Shown piece after piece: positions 1-11,942 of a stretch of DNA of 64,000 nt. The position numbers were made by a program, and so were the translations under genes. Location of the stretch: positions 4,344,001-4,408,000 of the forward strand of contig JAEMBT020000002.1 of assembly GCA_018873245.2 (NCBI GenBank). Direction: 5' to 3'. Position 1 is the first letter of the stretch; each line of letters opens with the position of its first letter. The notes beneath the pieces are model-generated. The model was not told where the DNA came from and made no database searches. It saw nothing but the letters and a program-made list of their open reading frames with translations. The DNA comes from Archegozetes longisetosus. Taxonomy: Eukaryota; Arthropoda; Arachnida; Sarcoptiformes; Trhypochthoniidae.

Positions 1-1604
1 GAGTGGAAAAGGCCCACGTTCTGCCAAGCGGTAATTGCTAGTCTAGGTTCTATTAAATCTTGTATAAAGAATAGCTCGTGAGATCATATCATGAGTGAAA
101 TATGATCTAATGTAAAACTATAGTATCCTTTTGGTGATCCTGTTGACACATATACAGATCTTGAAGTTTAGCTGCGCTTCATTCTCTCGTTTTGAGCTGT
201 TAGTGCAGAATAAACAGTAAAGATCAACTGCTATAAAGTCCTGACAAATAAATTTATAAACTTAATTTTAACTGTTTACTAAAATAATCTCAGAATAATG
301 GCAAAGCAAGAAATAAGATTTGTTGGATTTTTACGTTTATTTTTATATTATTGAGTGCACAAGAAGCTGTCTAATGATAGATTGTACATTATTCGGCATT
401 CAGTCCTATTCAATTGAATCAATAGAAATATGAGCGCACTGAGCAAATCTAATGTCTTGTAAGTTACCTCTTAATCGATGGAACAATTCTCATGCCACAT
501 GTTGCTTGGTTTGTTTCATACTACTCTTAAGTGTAGATGAAAAAAGCTGAAGAAATACCTTAGCCAAATGAATACTTCTCTCTTAAGTGATTGTTGAAAT
601 GAGATTGTTTCTCAATAGAAATTCCTTAAGATAGCAACTACTGTTCTAATTTGAACAAGTTATTCCCATATAAAGTTATAACAAGGCTGTTATTCTGTTT
701 TGACTCTGTAATTTCAAATCAAATTTCATATCAAATTCAGTTGAAAGTATTCTTAAATTGCATATATTTATCTCTGTTTTGGCGATTTGCTTAAAGCTGG
801 AGCAGAAAAAATGAGGAGTTTTAAAAGATCGATCGACTGTTACATATGAGACTTTATTTGCCTTGAAATAAGACCAGAGCTAGCATTCAGTGACTATGCT
901 CTGAGCCTGAAAGATGCCAATTGAAGGCTTAAATTTACATTTGATGGAAATATAATCGCTGAAAATGACGTAATGTTTACTATAAAAATGTTTTAAGTAA
1001 TCTATTATTCATTAGACTATTATAATATCTCTCACTCAATTATTAAAATTGTTATAATTTGTTTAAAGTTTGACGGACTATCCAATTGAAAGAGAAAGTG
1101 TTTCATAATTAATAACCTACTAGAACATGATTGATTGAGTGCTACTCTTGCCCAATGGAATTAAGTCCAGTATTAACTAGACGTCAACTGTGAAAACTAA
1201 GCCATCACTTATTCACATGATTCTCACATTTCAGTTCAGTGTATGCTATGACTAATACAACAAGTTGAACAATAAAACTTCTACACAACTTCTACTGAAC
1301 TTCTACACAACTTCTACACAACTTCTACACAACTTCTACAAACTTCTACTAAACTTCTACTGAACTTCTCATTCAGTCAGATCAACAATGATAATAATAA
1401 TAAAAGCATTTTTGTTGATCTATTTCTATTAAATTTGTCAAACAAGGATTAAATGTCATGACAACAAGTGAAAAACATTTAATTATGATATATTTAAATA
1501 ATTTTGATATCAGTTTTTCATATTTGTATTTCTGTTATCTAAATGTTTGTGAGAAAGTGTGGCTTATGGTTGAGGCTGAAGGCACCATAAAGTGATGCTT
1601 TGAA
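1..1604. other. Intergenic, non-coding
   Basis: No credible coding region on either strand. It holds a minisatellite at 1276-1370 (listed separately) and a short ATA-rich run near 1388. The rest is AT-rich sequence with frequent stops in all frames. The last few hundred bases must contain the promoter of the gustatory-receptor-like gene, but I see no motif I can defend. Confidence 0.6.
1276..1370. repeat. 11-bp minisatellite
   Basis: About nine head-to-tail copies of a unit close to AACTTCTACAC, with variants ending in ACTG, ACTA or shortened to 9-10 bp. The array ends about 235 bp before the start of the gustatory-receptor-like gene. Unit variation shows it is not a recent perfect expansion. 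Confidence 0.85.
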
Positions 1605-2834
1605 ATGATGGTCAGTATACCTATGAGTACTTTCCCCAACAAGATCCCCGCAACTATTGATGCCACCAATTCGGGATCCACTGAAAATATAGACCCATTT
1701 CTGCTCCCCTTAAGATTCTATGGCTTTGATTTGTGTGTCAGCCGCTTTCAAGAGACGGGTAAACGATATTTTTGGCGTAATTTATTTACAAAGCTACTTC
1801 TTCTGATTGCCATCAGCTTAATTAACGCGCAAACAGTGATTCACATTATAACTCAAGTGAAGAGTTTGCCTGGAAAACGATTCTATGATTTACTCAATGA
1901 TTTTCGATCATTAATGCTCAAGTTGACGATGGCTTTTGCGGTCGATCTCTGGTTCTTCAGAAGACGAAGGAGAGCATCGATGACTAACATGGTTGTGGCC
2001 AACTTTCTGAAAACTAATTCGCCAAGAGTACTCAAACATCTGGCTATCAAGTGGACAATAATTATGATTTTTGGCACATTCGTTCATTGGTCAGTCTCAC
2101 AGTTCTGGTTGTCATCACTATCCGTAGCACAATATCGTCGATGGCTTACAGTTGTTAACTGTACAGGAGACAAAATACCAGAAGTTTTAATCCATTTAAT
2201 CGCATCATTGGATTCATTTATATATCGTATGTACATGTATGGCAGCAGGTTTGCAGTCATGTGCGCCTATTGTCTGCTTTGTATCCTATTATCCACATGT
2301 ATTAGACAACTGAACAATCAATTAGTCGAACAGTTAGAAAATACTGATTTACTCGTACTCGATATCGAATCATTCAAACGACAATTCAATGTGGTCTACA
2401 AAATGCATTTGGAGATTGAGCACTGTTTTGGTCCGCTCAACTTTGTCTGGTTCTCTACGCTCTTTGTTGTCTCTTGTATTGACATCTTTTTCCTTGCCTG
2501 GTCTGCCGGCTCAGAGTGGTTCGAAGTCTGGTCACTACTCGAGTTCGTTTCTATGATTATCTTATGGTTACCCCATTTTATTGTCTCTCATTATGCTTCG
2601 AGGGTTTCACTAGAATCTAAACAATTGAAACTAAATATGAAAGAGTTGTGCAGAGATAACGAGAGAGTCAGAAATCTGATAATATCTCCTACTTATTACC
2701 CGCGGATGAAACCGACTCTTAACAATGTGGTGACGCTTGACAGCGAGTTTTTTCTCTCATTTATCTGCACTTTGGCCACTTTTAGTGTAATGATGATTCA
2801 ACTGAATCCAGAAGCCATCGCTAAAGTTGGATGA
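1605..2834 (+). CDS. Gustatory-receptor-like seven-helix membrane protein
   Basis: A 409-residue single-exon protein, the usual length for arthropod gustatory receptors. It has about seven hydrophobic stretches, roughly at residues 58-80, 100-117, 145-170, 193-235, 274-300, 308-330 and 380-402. The C-terminal helix (LDSEFFLSFICTLATFSVMM) takes the place of the conserved last helix of this family. In the family these are odorant/tastant-gated channels in the sensory neuron membrane, with the N-terminus inside. The start is the first of two adjacent ATGs; one residue of uncertainty remains. No in-frame stop or frameshift interrupts it, so it looks intact. It sits upstream of three ENaC genes, another chemosensory family. 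The family call rests on length, topology and the C-terminal pattern, because gustatory receptors diverge too far for motif proof; an orphan 7-helix protein is the alternative. Confidence 0.72.
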   Translation: MMVSIPMSTFPNKIPATIDATNSGSTENIDPFLLPLRFYGFDLCVSRFQETGKRYFWRNLFTKLLLLIAISLINAQTVIHIITQVKSLPGKRFYDLLNDFRSLMLKLTMAFAVDLWFFRRRRRASMTNMVVANFLKTNSPRVLKHLAIKWTIIMIFGTFVHWSVSQFWLSSLSVAQYRRWLTVVNCTGDKIPEVLIHLIASLDSFIYRMYMYGSRFAVMCAYCLLCILLSTCIRQLNNQLVEQLENTDLLVLDIESFKRQFNVVYKMHLEIEHCFGPLNFVWFSTLFVVSCIDIFFLAWSAGSEWFEVWSLLEFVSMIILWLPHFIVSHYASRVSLESKQLKLNMKELCRDNERVRNLIISPTYYPRMKPTLNNVVTLDSEFFLSFICTLATFSVMMIQLNPEAIAKVG

Positions 2835-4467
2835 AAAGTATATCTACAGCTATTATTGTTGAAGATCAAGGCCTGGGCTTTATTTAATTAAATTATTCTA
2901 ACATAATCTTATTATGAAAGTCATGAGTTTGAGACAAATTTAATTATGAATGAAAGATTATTTTATAGCTCGACTATAATAATACAAAGAATCGTCTCAT
3001 ATATTTTATTATAGGTTGTTAGACTAGATATCTATTTATTTAATGGTATGATCCATTAGTTTTAATTTCAGATTCCCTTATTTCTTATTCATCTCTGATA
3101 ATACTTTCAAACCTTTACAGTCTTATTTCAGTTTGAATAATCGTCACTATTGCCAAGCTTTCAGATCAAGGATAAGCTTAAAGATGTGTCATTTCAAATA
3201 TAAAGCACTTACATGTACTTTATTTTATTGAAAAGTTTTTCAAACAAGATTTATAGCCTTTGAATAACATTAAATACCACCAAAAATCTATATTCTGCTT
3301 ATATTCGATCTTTTTTGGTAAAAGAGTATGTGTTTAGGGAATTCTTCTTTATTATGTTGAATGTGTTTGAATCGCTAACTTATCTATTGCTCAGTTGTAC
3401 GTTTCTGATTTTCTTCCAGTTTATCTCTACTGTTGAACTAATGCAAACATAAGTTGCATCAAAAGTATGTCCAAAGTATTTATTTTTTATTTATCAAAGG
3501 GAACAAGAATTCTATGAATGTTTGGCAAGTATCTGATCAGAAAATATTCCTTAGACATAAAATTAGTTGAAAAACTTGTACACTATGTGCTTGTATAGAT
3601 TTGTAGCAGATCCAAATAATTATACGTAGAGTTCTTCCAATGAATGGTGAACGAGTCAAAGCATTCAATTGAGATAAATATTCTCAAGGTATCGCTTAGT
3701 TCAAGTTGAAGATTTGTTTGTTTTAAGTTATTATCATTGAAATCATTAACCAGAAAAGTTAATGGACTTCTAAATGTGACTTATTAGTATTTGATTTAAT
3801 TTAATTGAAGTTATATGAACATATTTTACTTGATTTTTAAAATACATAAAATGTACTTGAACTAAAGCCTATTCTTATAGACCTAATGCTGTGTATTGGC
3901 GGTTAACACATTTTTTGTGACGCTTGCGCGCAGAACTTGAAGTTCAACACATTGATCACTATTAGAATAACTATTCAATTAAAAGTTATTTAACTTTCAT
4001 TTTTGCCATTGTATCATATGTTTAAACTTTAGCAGGTTATTATGTGAGATTCAAACTATTGCTTTATATGAAAATCTGAGAAAACTTTGTAACCTGCAAT
4101 AGACCGTTTCTTTGGAGAATTCCTCATATAGAAAGTAGTTTCTCTATGAAAGATAATACGAGTTTGATTCTCGTAAATAAGCACTTGCTAAAACTTGATT
4201 CATTTTAAGTGAATGAAATAAAAAACATTCATCCGCTATCAAGCAAACATTTCGCATTAGTGATTGATTACCAAAAATATTGTAATTATGAATTAATGTT
4301 AGAACAGGTCAAATGCTCAAGTCTTAAGAACATGACATCAAAACGAGGACAGCAAGAGAAAAAGTAATCACTAAAGAAAAAGAATGCCATCAAATTCCGA
4401 CACTTTTAAATTGATGATGACAAGAAAAATATGGTTTGTTTCACTTATAAATATAGTAATAATTATT

Positions 4468-4634
4468 GTCGAATAGTGCCAAGCATAAATGAACCTCAAA
4501 GCCTCTCGAGTTCGAACCCGAACCTGAACCTCAGGTTAAAACTCGGGTTCGGGTTCTAAATTTTGAAAGAGGCTTAGGTTTGAGGTTCAGGTTCGAGGTT
4601 CTAGTCCTGAACCTCTATTCACATTATACTGATA
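4468..4634. repeat. Short inverted-repeat element rich in GAACCT words
   Basis: The left end reads TAGTGCCAAGCATAAATG and the right end, reverse-complemented, gives CAGTATAATGTGAATAGAGG, a weak terminal inverted repeat. Between them lie many copies of GAACC/GGTTC hexamer-like words in both orientations, forming a strong local palindrome. TAGTG/CAGTG-type ends with repeated subterminal words are typical of non-autonomous hAT elements. No target duplication was confirmed. Confidence 0.4.
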
Positions 4635-4730
4635 ATAAATACTCTTGAAAATTCAATTAACTATTACTAAATTGATTTGAATCTTTTTAAAATAAAAACC
4701 ACAAAACTACTGATTTATGAAACCTATCTC

Positions 4731-5072
4731 TGCTGAGCATAAATAAACTTCAGAGGCTCTCGAGCCAAAACCCGAATCTGATCCTCAGGTTTAGACTATT
4801 AATATAGTCCTATGTAATAACTAAATGATTCTCTGTTAATGCATTGTTCATTATGAGAAAAGTGTTCAATACTGTAATTTGAGGATATTGTTTATAGCGT
4901 TAAAAATATATAAAACAGGTATATATTCAAAAGTTTGGAAATTCGGGGTGAGTAGGGTTCAGATTCGAGGTTACAGCTCTAGAAGAGATCCGAAGCTCAC
5001 ATTTGTAATAGAGGGTCGAATTCAGGTTTGAAGTTTGTCCACGAACCCCTGGAACCCGAGCCTGCTCAGTAA
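4731..5072. repeat. Second GAACCC-rich inverted-repeat element
   Basis: It begins CTGAGCATAAATAAACTTC, very like the start of the element at 4468, and continues with the same CTCTCGAG and CTCAGGT words. The right end (CGAGCCTGCTCAGTAAT) is its approximate inverted match. The two neighbouring copies appear to be related, diverged non-autonomous DNA transposons. Confidence 0.38.
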
Positions 5073-5459
5073 TATTGTTGAATGTATGAACCTATTAAGT
5101 CTTTGCATAGAATCTTCTCAGAATCAAAAAGAAAATTCTCGAATTTGAAGTCTAGAATTTCAAAATCAAAATATCTCTCAATGAATAATTGTAAACCCTA
5201 ATTTTTAATATAACATACATAAGTAGAAATCCCATTTGTAAGCCCTTTCACAAATATATGGAGATCACATTGAATCTCTTAATCGTTTGAGATTAGGTGG
5301 AATTTCACTTTTAGAAAGCTTACTTTGATATCAATACAGCTACAATACTAACCCATATTCAAAGGATTAAATAATGTTTAATACAACAGCATTGCAAACA
5401 CCAGAATACACCAATTATTTTACTGAAATATTACACTTCAAAGGCATCCATTTCTTTCT

Positions 5460-6968
5460 ATGACCATGTTTTTCATAAAAATGAATGACTTGAGATTTTT
5501 TAGAATTATTTATCCATTATTTGACGCAAGTGTTCAAATATATCCGGATTCAAGTTTGAAAACCGTCAGATTTGGAGACGATAGAATCGATAAAAAGTCT
5601 AAATTTATTCTTTTACTGAAGAGATTTTTAACATTGAGCCAACTTTTACGTATATTATTTGCCTCAATATGCTTTGGATGGTTCTGCTATAACGCTCACA
5701 AAATCATAAAACAGTACTTAGAATATAATACAATAGTTATGCTACACATGAGACGTCCGATGGAAACAGATTTGCCGGCAGTTACAATATGTGGACCATT
5801 CATTATCGATGATGAGAAACTGGAAGAAACTATTGAAGAATACAAGGCAAACAAATTTAACTTGCTGAAAGGTAATAAGAACTACTCTGTTATTGATGAA
5901 AGGCTGAAAATTCGTGACTTGAGAGATGATTCTGAAGCAAATGCGATCAAACAGTTTTCTGCGTTATATATATTTCGAAATCTAAGCTTGAATATCAATG
6001 ATTTAGTCACCGATTGTTTTTATGCTCCGAATGTACTAAGAGATCGCTGGACAGGTAATAGCAGTGATACGATTGCTATCGAATGCAGCGAAATCGGACC
6101 AATCATTCCGAGTATTTATGAGGGAAGAAAATGCTTCACATTTTTTAGTCAGTTGAATATTACGGTCGAAGAGAGAAAAAACATAAAAATGGTTTACGAG
6201 AACAACCCATCGATATCAATGAAAATTTCTGCTCAACATAACGTATGGCCAGTGGGTTCAATAGGAAGCGCAACAATCATTGTTGCGATACATCCGCCAA
6301 ACATTATTCCAACGCATCTTGAATTTGATTATTTTCGTATTTATCCGAATAAGTTCTATGAGGTTCGCTTCACTAAGAAAATCGAATATCTAAAGCCTCC
6401 GCCTTATAAAACTAATTGTCGTGATTATTATAAAACTAATCCAAAAGGTCTGTCTTTCTTAGAGTGACTAAAATTTGAAGGCATTACAAAAATGCTGTTT
6501 TTAGGTGAGAGATCTCGCGGGGATTGTATTAACAACTGTATTAAAAGGGAGACTTTCTCTGTATCCGGGTGCGCTAATTATTATGGAATTTTAACCCCTG
6601 ATCTATTTTCTCCAGGGGAATATATATGCGAAAGAAAGCTTCAGAATTATACGATTTATACACAGGCCAGACGAAAATGTATGAGACATTGCCAATCGAG
6701 TTGTATTGAAGAGTCATTTGATGTGCTCGCCTATGAAATCGATGAATTAGATGTCAGTCAGAATTCTAGCGAAGAAATAGACGCTATAATTGAGATTAAA
6801 TCTTATACGCATCCAACTACTATTATTTATCATAGAGAAGAAATGACTGACACTGAATTTGTTGGCACGTTAGGAGGTCATGCAGGTATTTGGTTGGGAT
6901 TATCAGCTATAACTCTATTTAACTTTATAGTCGACTTAATTACTAAGAAAAAAATTAGCATAACGTAG
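5460..6968 (+). CDS. DEG/ENaC amiloride-sensitive sodium channel, copy A
   Basis: Two exons, 5460-6447 and 6505-6968, joined across a 57-nt GT-AG intron in phase 1 (6448-6504). The join gives 483 residues and restores the NPKG-ERSRGDC reading also seen in copy B. Degenerin/ENaC subunits form trimeric cation channels of the plasma membrane. Visible features are TM1 at about residues 61-80, the post-TM1 signature LPAVTICG (105-112), a large extracellular domain with conserved SIYEGRKCFTFFSQLN, a Cys-rich region in exon 2, and the pore/TM2 region GGHAGIWLGLS (453-463) with its G-L-S selectivity triplet. The ATG at 5460 is the first in frame; ATGs at 5466 and 5481 are alternatives. It is the first of three same-strand paralogues. 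The ligand or stimulus cannot be told from sequence. Confidence 0.9.
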
Positions 6969-8195
6969 GAATCACTTTGACTGTATGTATTTTTATGAGT
7001 CTATACCAATTGATATCAGATTGAATCTATTTTATGAATTATTTAAACAAATAAACCAATTGTTTCGTGTAAAACTATGTTTGTAACAAATATAGTAATA
7101 CCACGATGTAGCGAATTACTAGGGCTGAATTTCTCATTCACAATAAGGAAGCTCACTATTTGGTTGACACTTTCACAAATTTGATTTGGTTTTACGATAC
7201 TATATAATTCTTATGCTTCTCTTGAGTCGTGATCTGTGTGCATCAGGGATTACAGCAAATGTACTTTGAGATAACTGTACTAAGACTCGTGTTCGCCACC
7301 GAACGCCAACGCTCAAGCGTTGAGTAATACTCATTGCCAAGTATGCTATTTTTAGATGTATAATAATCCTAAAAATCAAAATTGAATCCAAATATTTTAT
7401 CAAAAATAGCAAATCATATTATATTATTTATCTTTAGTCAAAATGTCTTATTAGCTCCTGATCAAAATTCTTGTTACTCTTGTCGTCAAATCACAAAATC
7501 TAATATCTAACCTCAGTTTTGATTTACCTCAATGGTACAGTCTATCCTGGGTACAGGGAATTCTTGTAGTGAAAACTCGGTTATTGCAAGCAAGTAAACT
7601 CGTGGGGGTATAAATTTGCCTATTATACTGTATAAATGAAAGCTTTAATAAGCAAATTTATACCCCCACGAGTTGCACATATAGCAGACTCTCCTCAAAT
7701 CTATAGAAAATGATCAAACATTTGAGCAAAACTATAAGAATTATTGGTTTAGGTTAAGTATAATATAATTTAGATCAATCTTGTTTTAGCCTTGTAAGCC
7801 ATAATTGAGATAAGATTTTGAATGGCAACGTTGTAGTGAACCCCAGTCATAATAAACACTTTGGTTGCATCGACTCGTTCACTATGTTCAGAATAGACTG
7901 TATTCAAGAAAATATGTCTCTCCTAAACTTTCATGGCTTTTCGCTTTTTAATACCAATGCAAATATTGAAAATGCTTATCATTGACTAACTTCTATGATA
8001 GGCACATATATCAATATATATAAATCATAAATAAGTATATTAATTGAATGTAATAGCAATGTAAATATATCTTAAAGAGAAATCTTTCAGCAAATCGATT
8101 AACATTTTCACCGATCTGCTTTAGCAATTGATGATGACTAAAATATTTGAGCTGAGAGTTAGTCAAAGTCTACATGAGATTTGAAACTATTAAAA
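6969..8195. other. Intergenic between ENaC copies A and B
   Basis: An AATAAA that could serve as the poly(A) signal of copy A lies near 7050. A fragment resembling the left end of the pogo-like MITE family lies at about 7536-7580, immediately followed by a perfect 22-bp hairpin (7598-7673). No coding region recognised; an open frame on the minus strand at 7200-7412 looks random. Confidence 0.55.
7598..7673. repeat. Perfect 22-bp inverted repeat (hairpin)
   Basis: Arms at 7598-7619 and 7652-7673 are exact reverse complements (ACTCGTGGGGGTATAAATTT plus GC), separated by 32 nt. The arm is GC-richer than its surroundings. It could be a tiny foldback element or a transcribed hairpin; the sequence does not decide. 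Confidence 0.8.
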
Positions 8196-9602
8196 ATGAG
8201 TTTATTCAGAGTTTATCCAGAATCAAATTTAAAGATCAAGAATTCGGAGAGTGATGATAAAGTTGGGAAGAAATCGAAGTTGGGTACTTTTCTAAAACAA
8301 TATTCAACAATATGGAATGGTTTAAGATGCATATTTGCGATCGTTTGTTTTTTATGGTTTGGTTACAATGCAATGGAGATTATCAAACAATTCAGAGAAT
8401 ATAACACTATCGTTATGCTTAGATATGAACTTCCAAATCAAACAGATTTGCCAGCATTTACTATATGTGGCAATTGTATCATATTCTCAGATGATTTAAG
8501 AACCAAATACGACGATTATAAAACTCGAGAACTCAAACTGAACAACTCTCCGTCTGACGATGACAGGAGATCAGAGATGAGAGAAGAATTTGCTGACAAA
8601 GCTTTGCGGGATTTCACGGCTTTGGATATATTTGAGAATAAGAGTATTCAGCTGAAAAGTCTAGTCACAGATTGCTATTTCAAACCAGAATCTATTAGAG
8701 ACGTAAACAGCAGTTCACTAAACGTTAACTGTGAAAGAATTGCTAAAGTCGTTCCAAGTATTTATGAGGGAAGAAAATGCTTCACATATTTCAGTCAATT
8801 GAATAACACCGATCAAGAAAACATGGATATCAAAATGGAATACGAGAGAAATCCTATCATTCATTTTGAAATCTCTTCTGAACATAGGAATTGGCCTGTT
8901 GGCAGAATACAAAACGCAACTATCATAGTAGCTATTCATTCGCCAAGTGTAATACCGACTAACCTTGATTTGGGATACTATCGTATTTACCCAAAAAAAT
9001 TCTATGATTTTCGCTTCACTAAGAAGATTTCGTACCTGAAACCAGCGCCTTTCAAGACTAATTGTAAAGACTACTTGAGAGATAATCCAAAAGGTTGTAG
9101 GCGATTGACTTAAATTTTAGTCCACTTACAGTTTTTTTATATTTGCTTTTTAGGTGAAAGATCTCGTGGAGATTGTATTAATAACTGTATCAAAAGAGAG
9201 ACTTTCGGAATATGGAACTGTTCTAATTATTATGGAATAGTGACTGAAGACTTATTATTGTCTGGAGAAAAAATTTGCGAGAAAAAATTTCAAAGCTATA
9301 TGAATTATACGACGGCTAGAAAGAAATGCTATAATCAGTGTCAATTGAGTTGTACTGAAGAATCTTATGAGATATCATACGCAGCTGAGATAAGCAACGA
9401 GGATTCTGAGAATGCTATTATTGAAATTAAATCTGATAGCACTCCTTATACTTTCGTTCATCATAAGGAAGAGTTAGGAGAGGCTGAATTTATTGGCACG
9501 TTGGGCGGTCACGCACACATTTGGCTCGGATTATCTGCTGTCAAACTTTTTAATTTAATCGTACACTTTTTAAATAGTTTCCGACATGTACTTTGCTCTT
9601 AG
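8196..9602 (+). CDS. DEG/ENaC amiloride-sensitive sodium channel, copy B
   Basis: Two exons, 8196-9093 and 9154-9602, with a 60-nt phase-1 GT-AG intron (9094-9153) at the same position as in copy A. The product is 448 residues. The open frame extends to a TTG at 8181, but an in-frame TGA at 8175 bounds it and the first ATG is 8196 (MSLFRVYPESNLK), which aligns with the copy A N-terminus. Numbering from that Met, TM1 is about residues 41-59 and LPAFTICG about 85-92, followed by SIYEGRKCFTYFSQLN. The TM2 region reads GGHAHIWLGLS. The G-L-S filter is kept, but the residue before IWLGLS is His where copies A and C have Gly. The C-terminal tail is short. It lies tandem with A and C, evidently through local duplication. 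Confidence 0.9.
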
Positions 9603-11942
9603 TCAAACAGAATAATTGTTATTAAGTTACGTTATATACACTTGAAAAAACCAGAGATCAGTTATTTGATGCATATTTACGTCAAAAATAGAAGAAATAT
9701 GCGCGCGTTCAAAAATGCAAGAATCCTTTATTTTAGTTTGAAACTTGAACTTCAGATATCACTTAAGATCATTTAAGCGACAGAATATAAATAATTTTTT
9801 ATTTCAAATTATCTGTTTATAAATTTATTACTTATTTAATCAAATATTTATGATAAGTATAATAAAAGAGCTTTGACTGAATATTCTTATCGTTAAAACT
9901 TGTCGGTATAACTTTAAACTTAGCCATAAGGCATTAGCTCTCTTTATGTTTAATCAATCATTACAAATATGTTTAAAAAGTATTTCAATCAAGTTATGAA
10001 AAATATAAGTTAATTAACAAAAATAAATCAATCAAATTAATCTGTCTACTATAGGGTTTTGCATGTCTTAATTCCACAAATTATTAAATACTGTTTGTGA
10101 ACGGATTTTAGCTGTTAGAAAGAAGCGCAAAAGCGAATCATAGTATCAGTTCTTAAGTAGGAATTGCAGAAAGTGCAACCATTTAAATACATTGTATAAT
10201 GGCTTATTTATGTTTGAGCAAACGAACGTTGAATCCTGTTGTCAAAGCTATCTTCTGTTCACATTATCTCGATATAGAGATCTAGTGAATGATTAGAAAC
10301 AAAATAAATATTTATTATTGCTTTAATTTTGTTCAAATAGCAGAAGCCATGTTAATTATCGTATATATAATCAGTTAATCTGTTACTTTAGAGATTTGTT
10401 TCAAATAACAGCCAGGATGACACAGTTTTTCATCTTAAATCCTACTCCTTAGTTATTTTCTGTGAATAAACATTCGATATAGAGATAAGAATGACTTAAT
10501 TATTCATATTTCTAAATAAGCTGTGCTTCTATCAAAATAAAAGAATCTAAACAATGTAGGCGAAGTTAATGTTCTTAATCTCTATATCAATTATAGATTG
10601 GTTAAGAAGAATAATGTTTGCAAATAGTTCAATGGTTTCTATTGGTATCTCAATAGCTATAATAAATGTGAGAATCAGTTGTCATAGTAAGGCTAATAAG
10701 GATTAGAGAATATCAGTTACTTAAATGAAAAGCAAAGCTCCGCATCCAACTGAGATCTTAATGAAAACTTTCCGCTTTCGCAAACATATCACAAGACTGA
10801 TGATAGCTTTAGCTTTCAAATAATTAGTTGCAAAACTTAAGTTATATTCATTGTAAATATTTGCGGAATCTCTTCTTTTAACAAATCCATTAGTTTTGTG
10901 CTCAACTATTCTATTGTGGAATCTTTGTCTCATTCACAGTATTTCACAGTATTGATAGATTCTTAATCTTGAGAAATCGAGGCAGTCTTTAATTGAGGTT
11001 CAGTCCACAAATTGTTTATAGACTTTATTGCGAATAAAGCCCACACTAATTTGTTACTAATTGATTTATGTACTATTAAAGTACGATCTCTATGCTATTA
11101 AGCCTGATTTGTAGCAATAGGACTGCTCCTAGTTTTGTTGCAATCAATTTATTAGAAGTGATTTGCAATTTGATGACTATTACGTTGGTCTCAATAATCA
11201 AATATATCAAAACTTATTGCTTGTGCACTTATATGTTTGTGCACTATCCATTGGTTGGTTGAAAATAAAGGGCCTTGTTTTCCATAACTCATATATTACA
11301 TGTTTTAGGAGCTTATATTCGTAAACTGATGATAAAGCGATTATGTATAGTAATATTACCAGATTTATATTGTCACATATATTGAAGTCAATATCAAATG
11401 GGTTCAGAAATACATTAAAAGCATCGTGAATTATGATCCATAACTACTGGATTTGTAAGCATGTTATTGAGTGCTTCTTTAGTTGTAAACTAGATTTTGT
11501 GTTTGGAAGTTCGTAGCAATTCTTTCAAAACGAGAGTCAAAATGTTGCAAAATAAATGAACAGTTTCTAAAATTAGAAATATTTGAAATTAAATGTTCTA
11601 AACTAAAGCTTAGATTGCATTAAATTTGTGTTTTGATTATCGAAAACTGTAGATTAGATTAAGTTTGTAATAAGACTAATTGCAACTATGTTAATGTAAG
11701 TGCTTCAAGAGTATTTCACTAATAAATAATATCATAAGTTACTCCTAATCATTTTTAGAGTCATTTCAGTTAGTACATTGAGCAATTTCTAATGTATATT
11801 TGATTTCATATCAAATATAAACCAAACATTTTCGAGAGTAAACTCTCAGCTAATGTTAATACTATTTGTTTAATTATTCATGTCGTTTCTTCCCTAAGTT
11901 TTCGTTTTACTTTGTCTACGACTAGAAATAGCTGTAATAACA
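9603..11942. other. Intergenic between ENaC copies B and C
   Basis: About 2.3 kb of AT-rich sequence with no ENaC remnant, transposase-like frame or clear inverted repeat that I can identify. The minus-strand open frame at 10721-10933 has no recognisable features. Confidence 0.5.

Larger units (their letters stand above)
2835..5459. other. Intergenic with repeat remnants
   Basis: No gene recognised. The 3' flank of the gustatory-receptor-like gene is followed by unremarkable AT-rich DNA up to about 4467. Two short repeat elements rich in GAACC/GGTTC words then occupy about 4468-5072 (listed separately). The last 390 bp lead into the first ENaC gene without a promoter motif I can support. Confidence 0.55.

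Noticed and set aside
6492-6504. ATG at 6492 as the start of a separate short ENaC-tail gene
   Set aside because: It lies inside the 57-nt intron of copy A; splicing at 6447/6505 gives one continuous ENaC.
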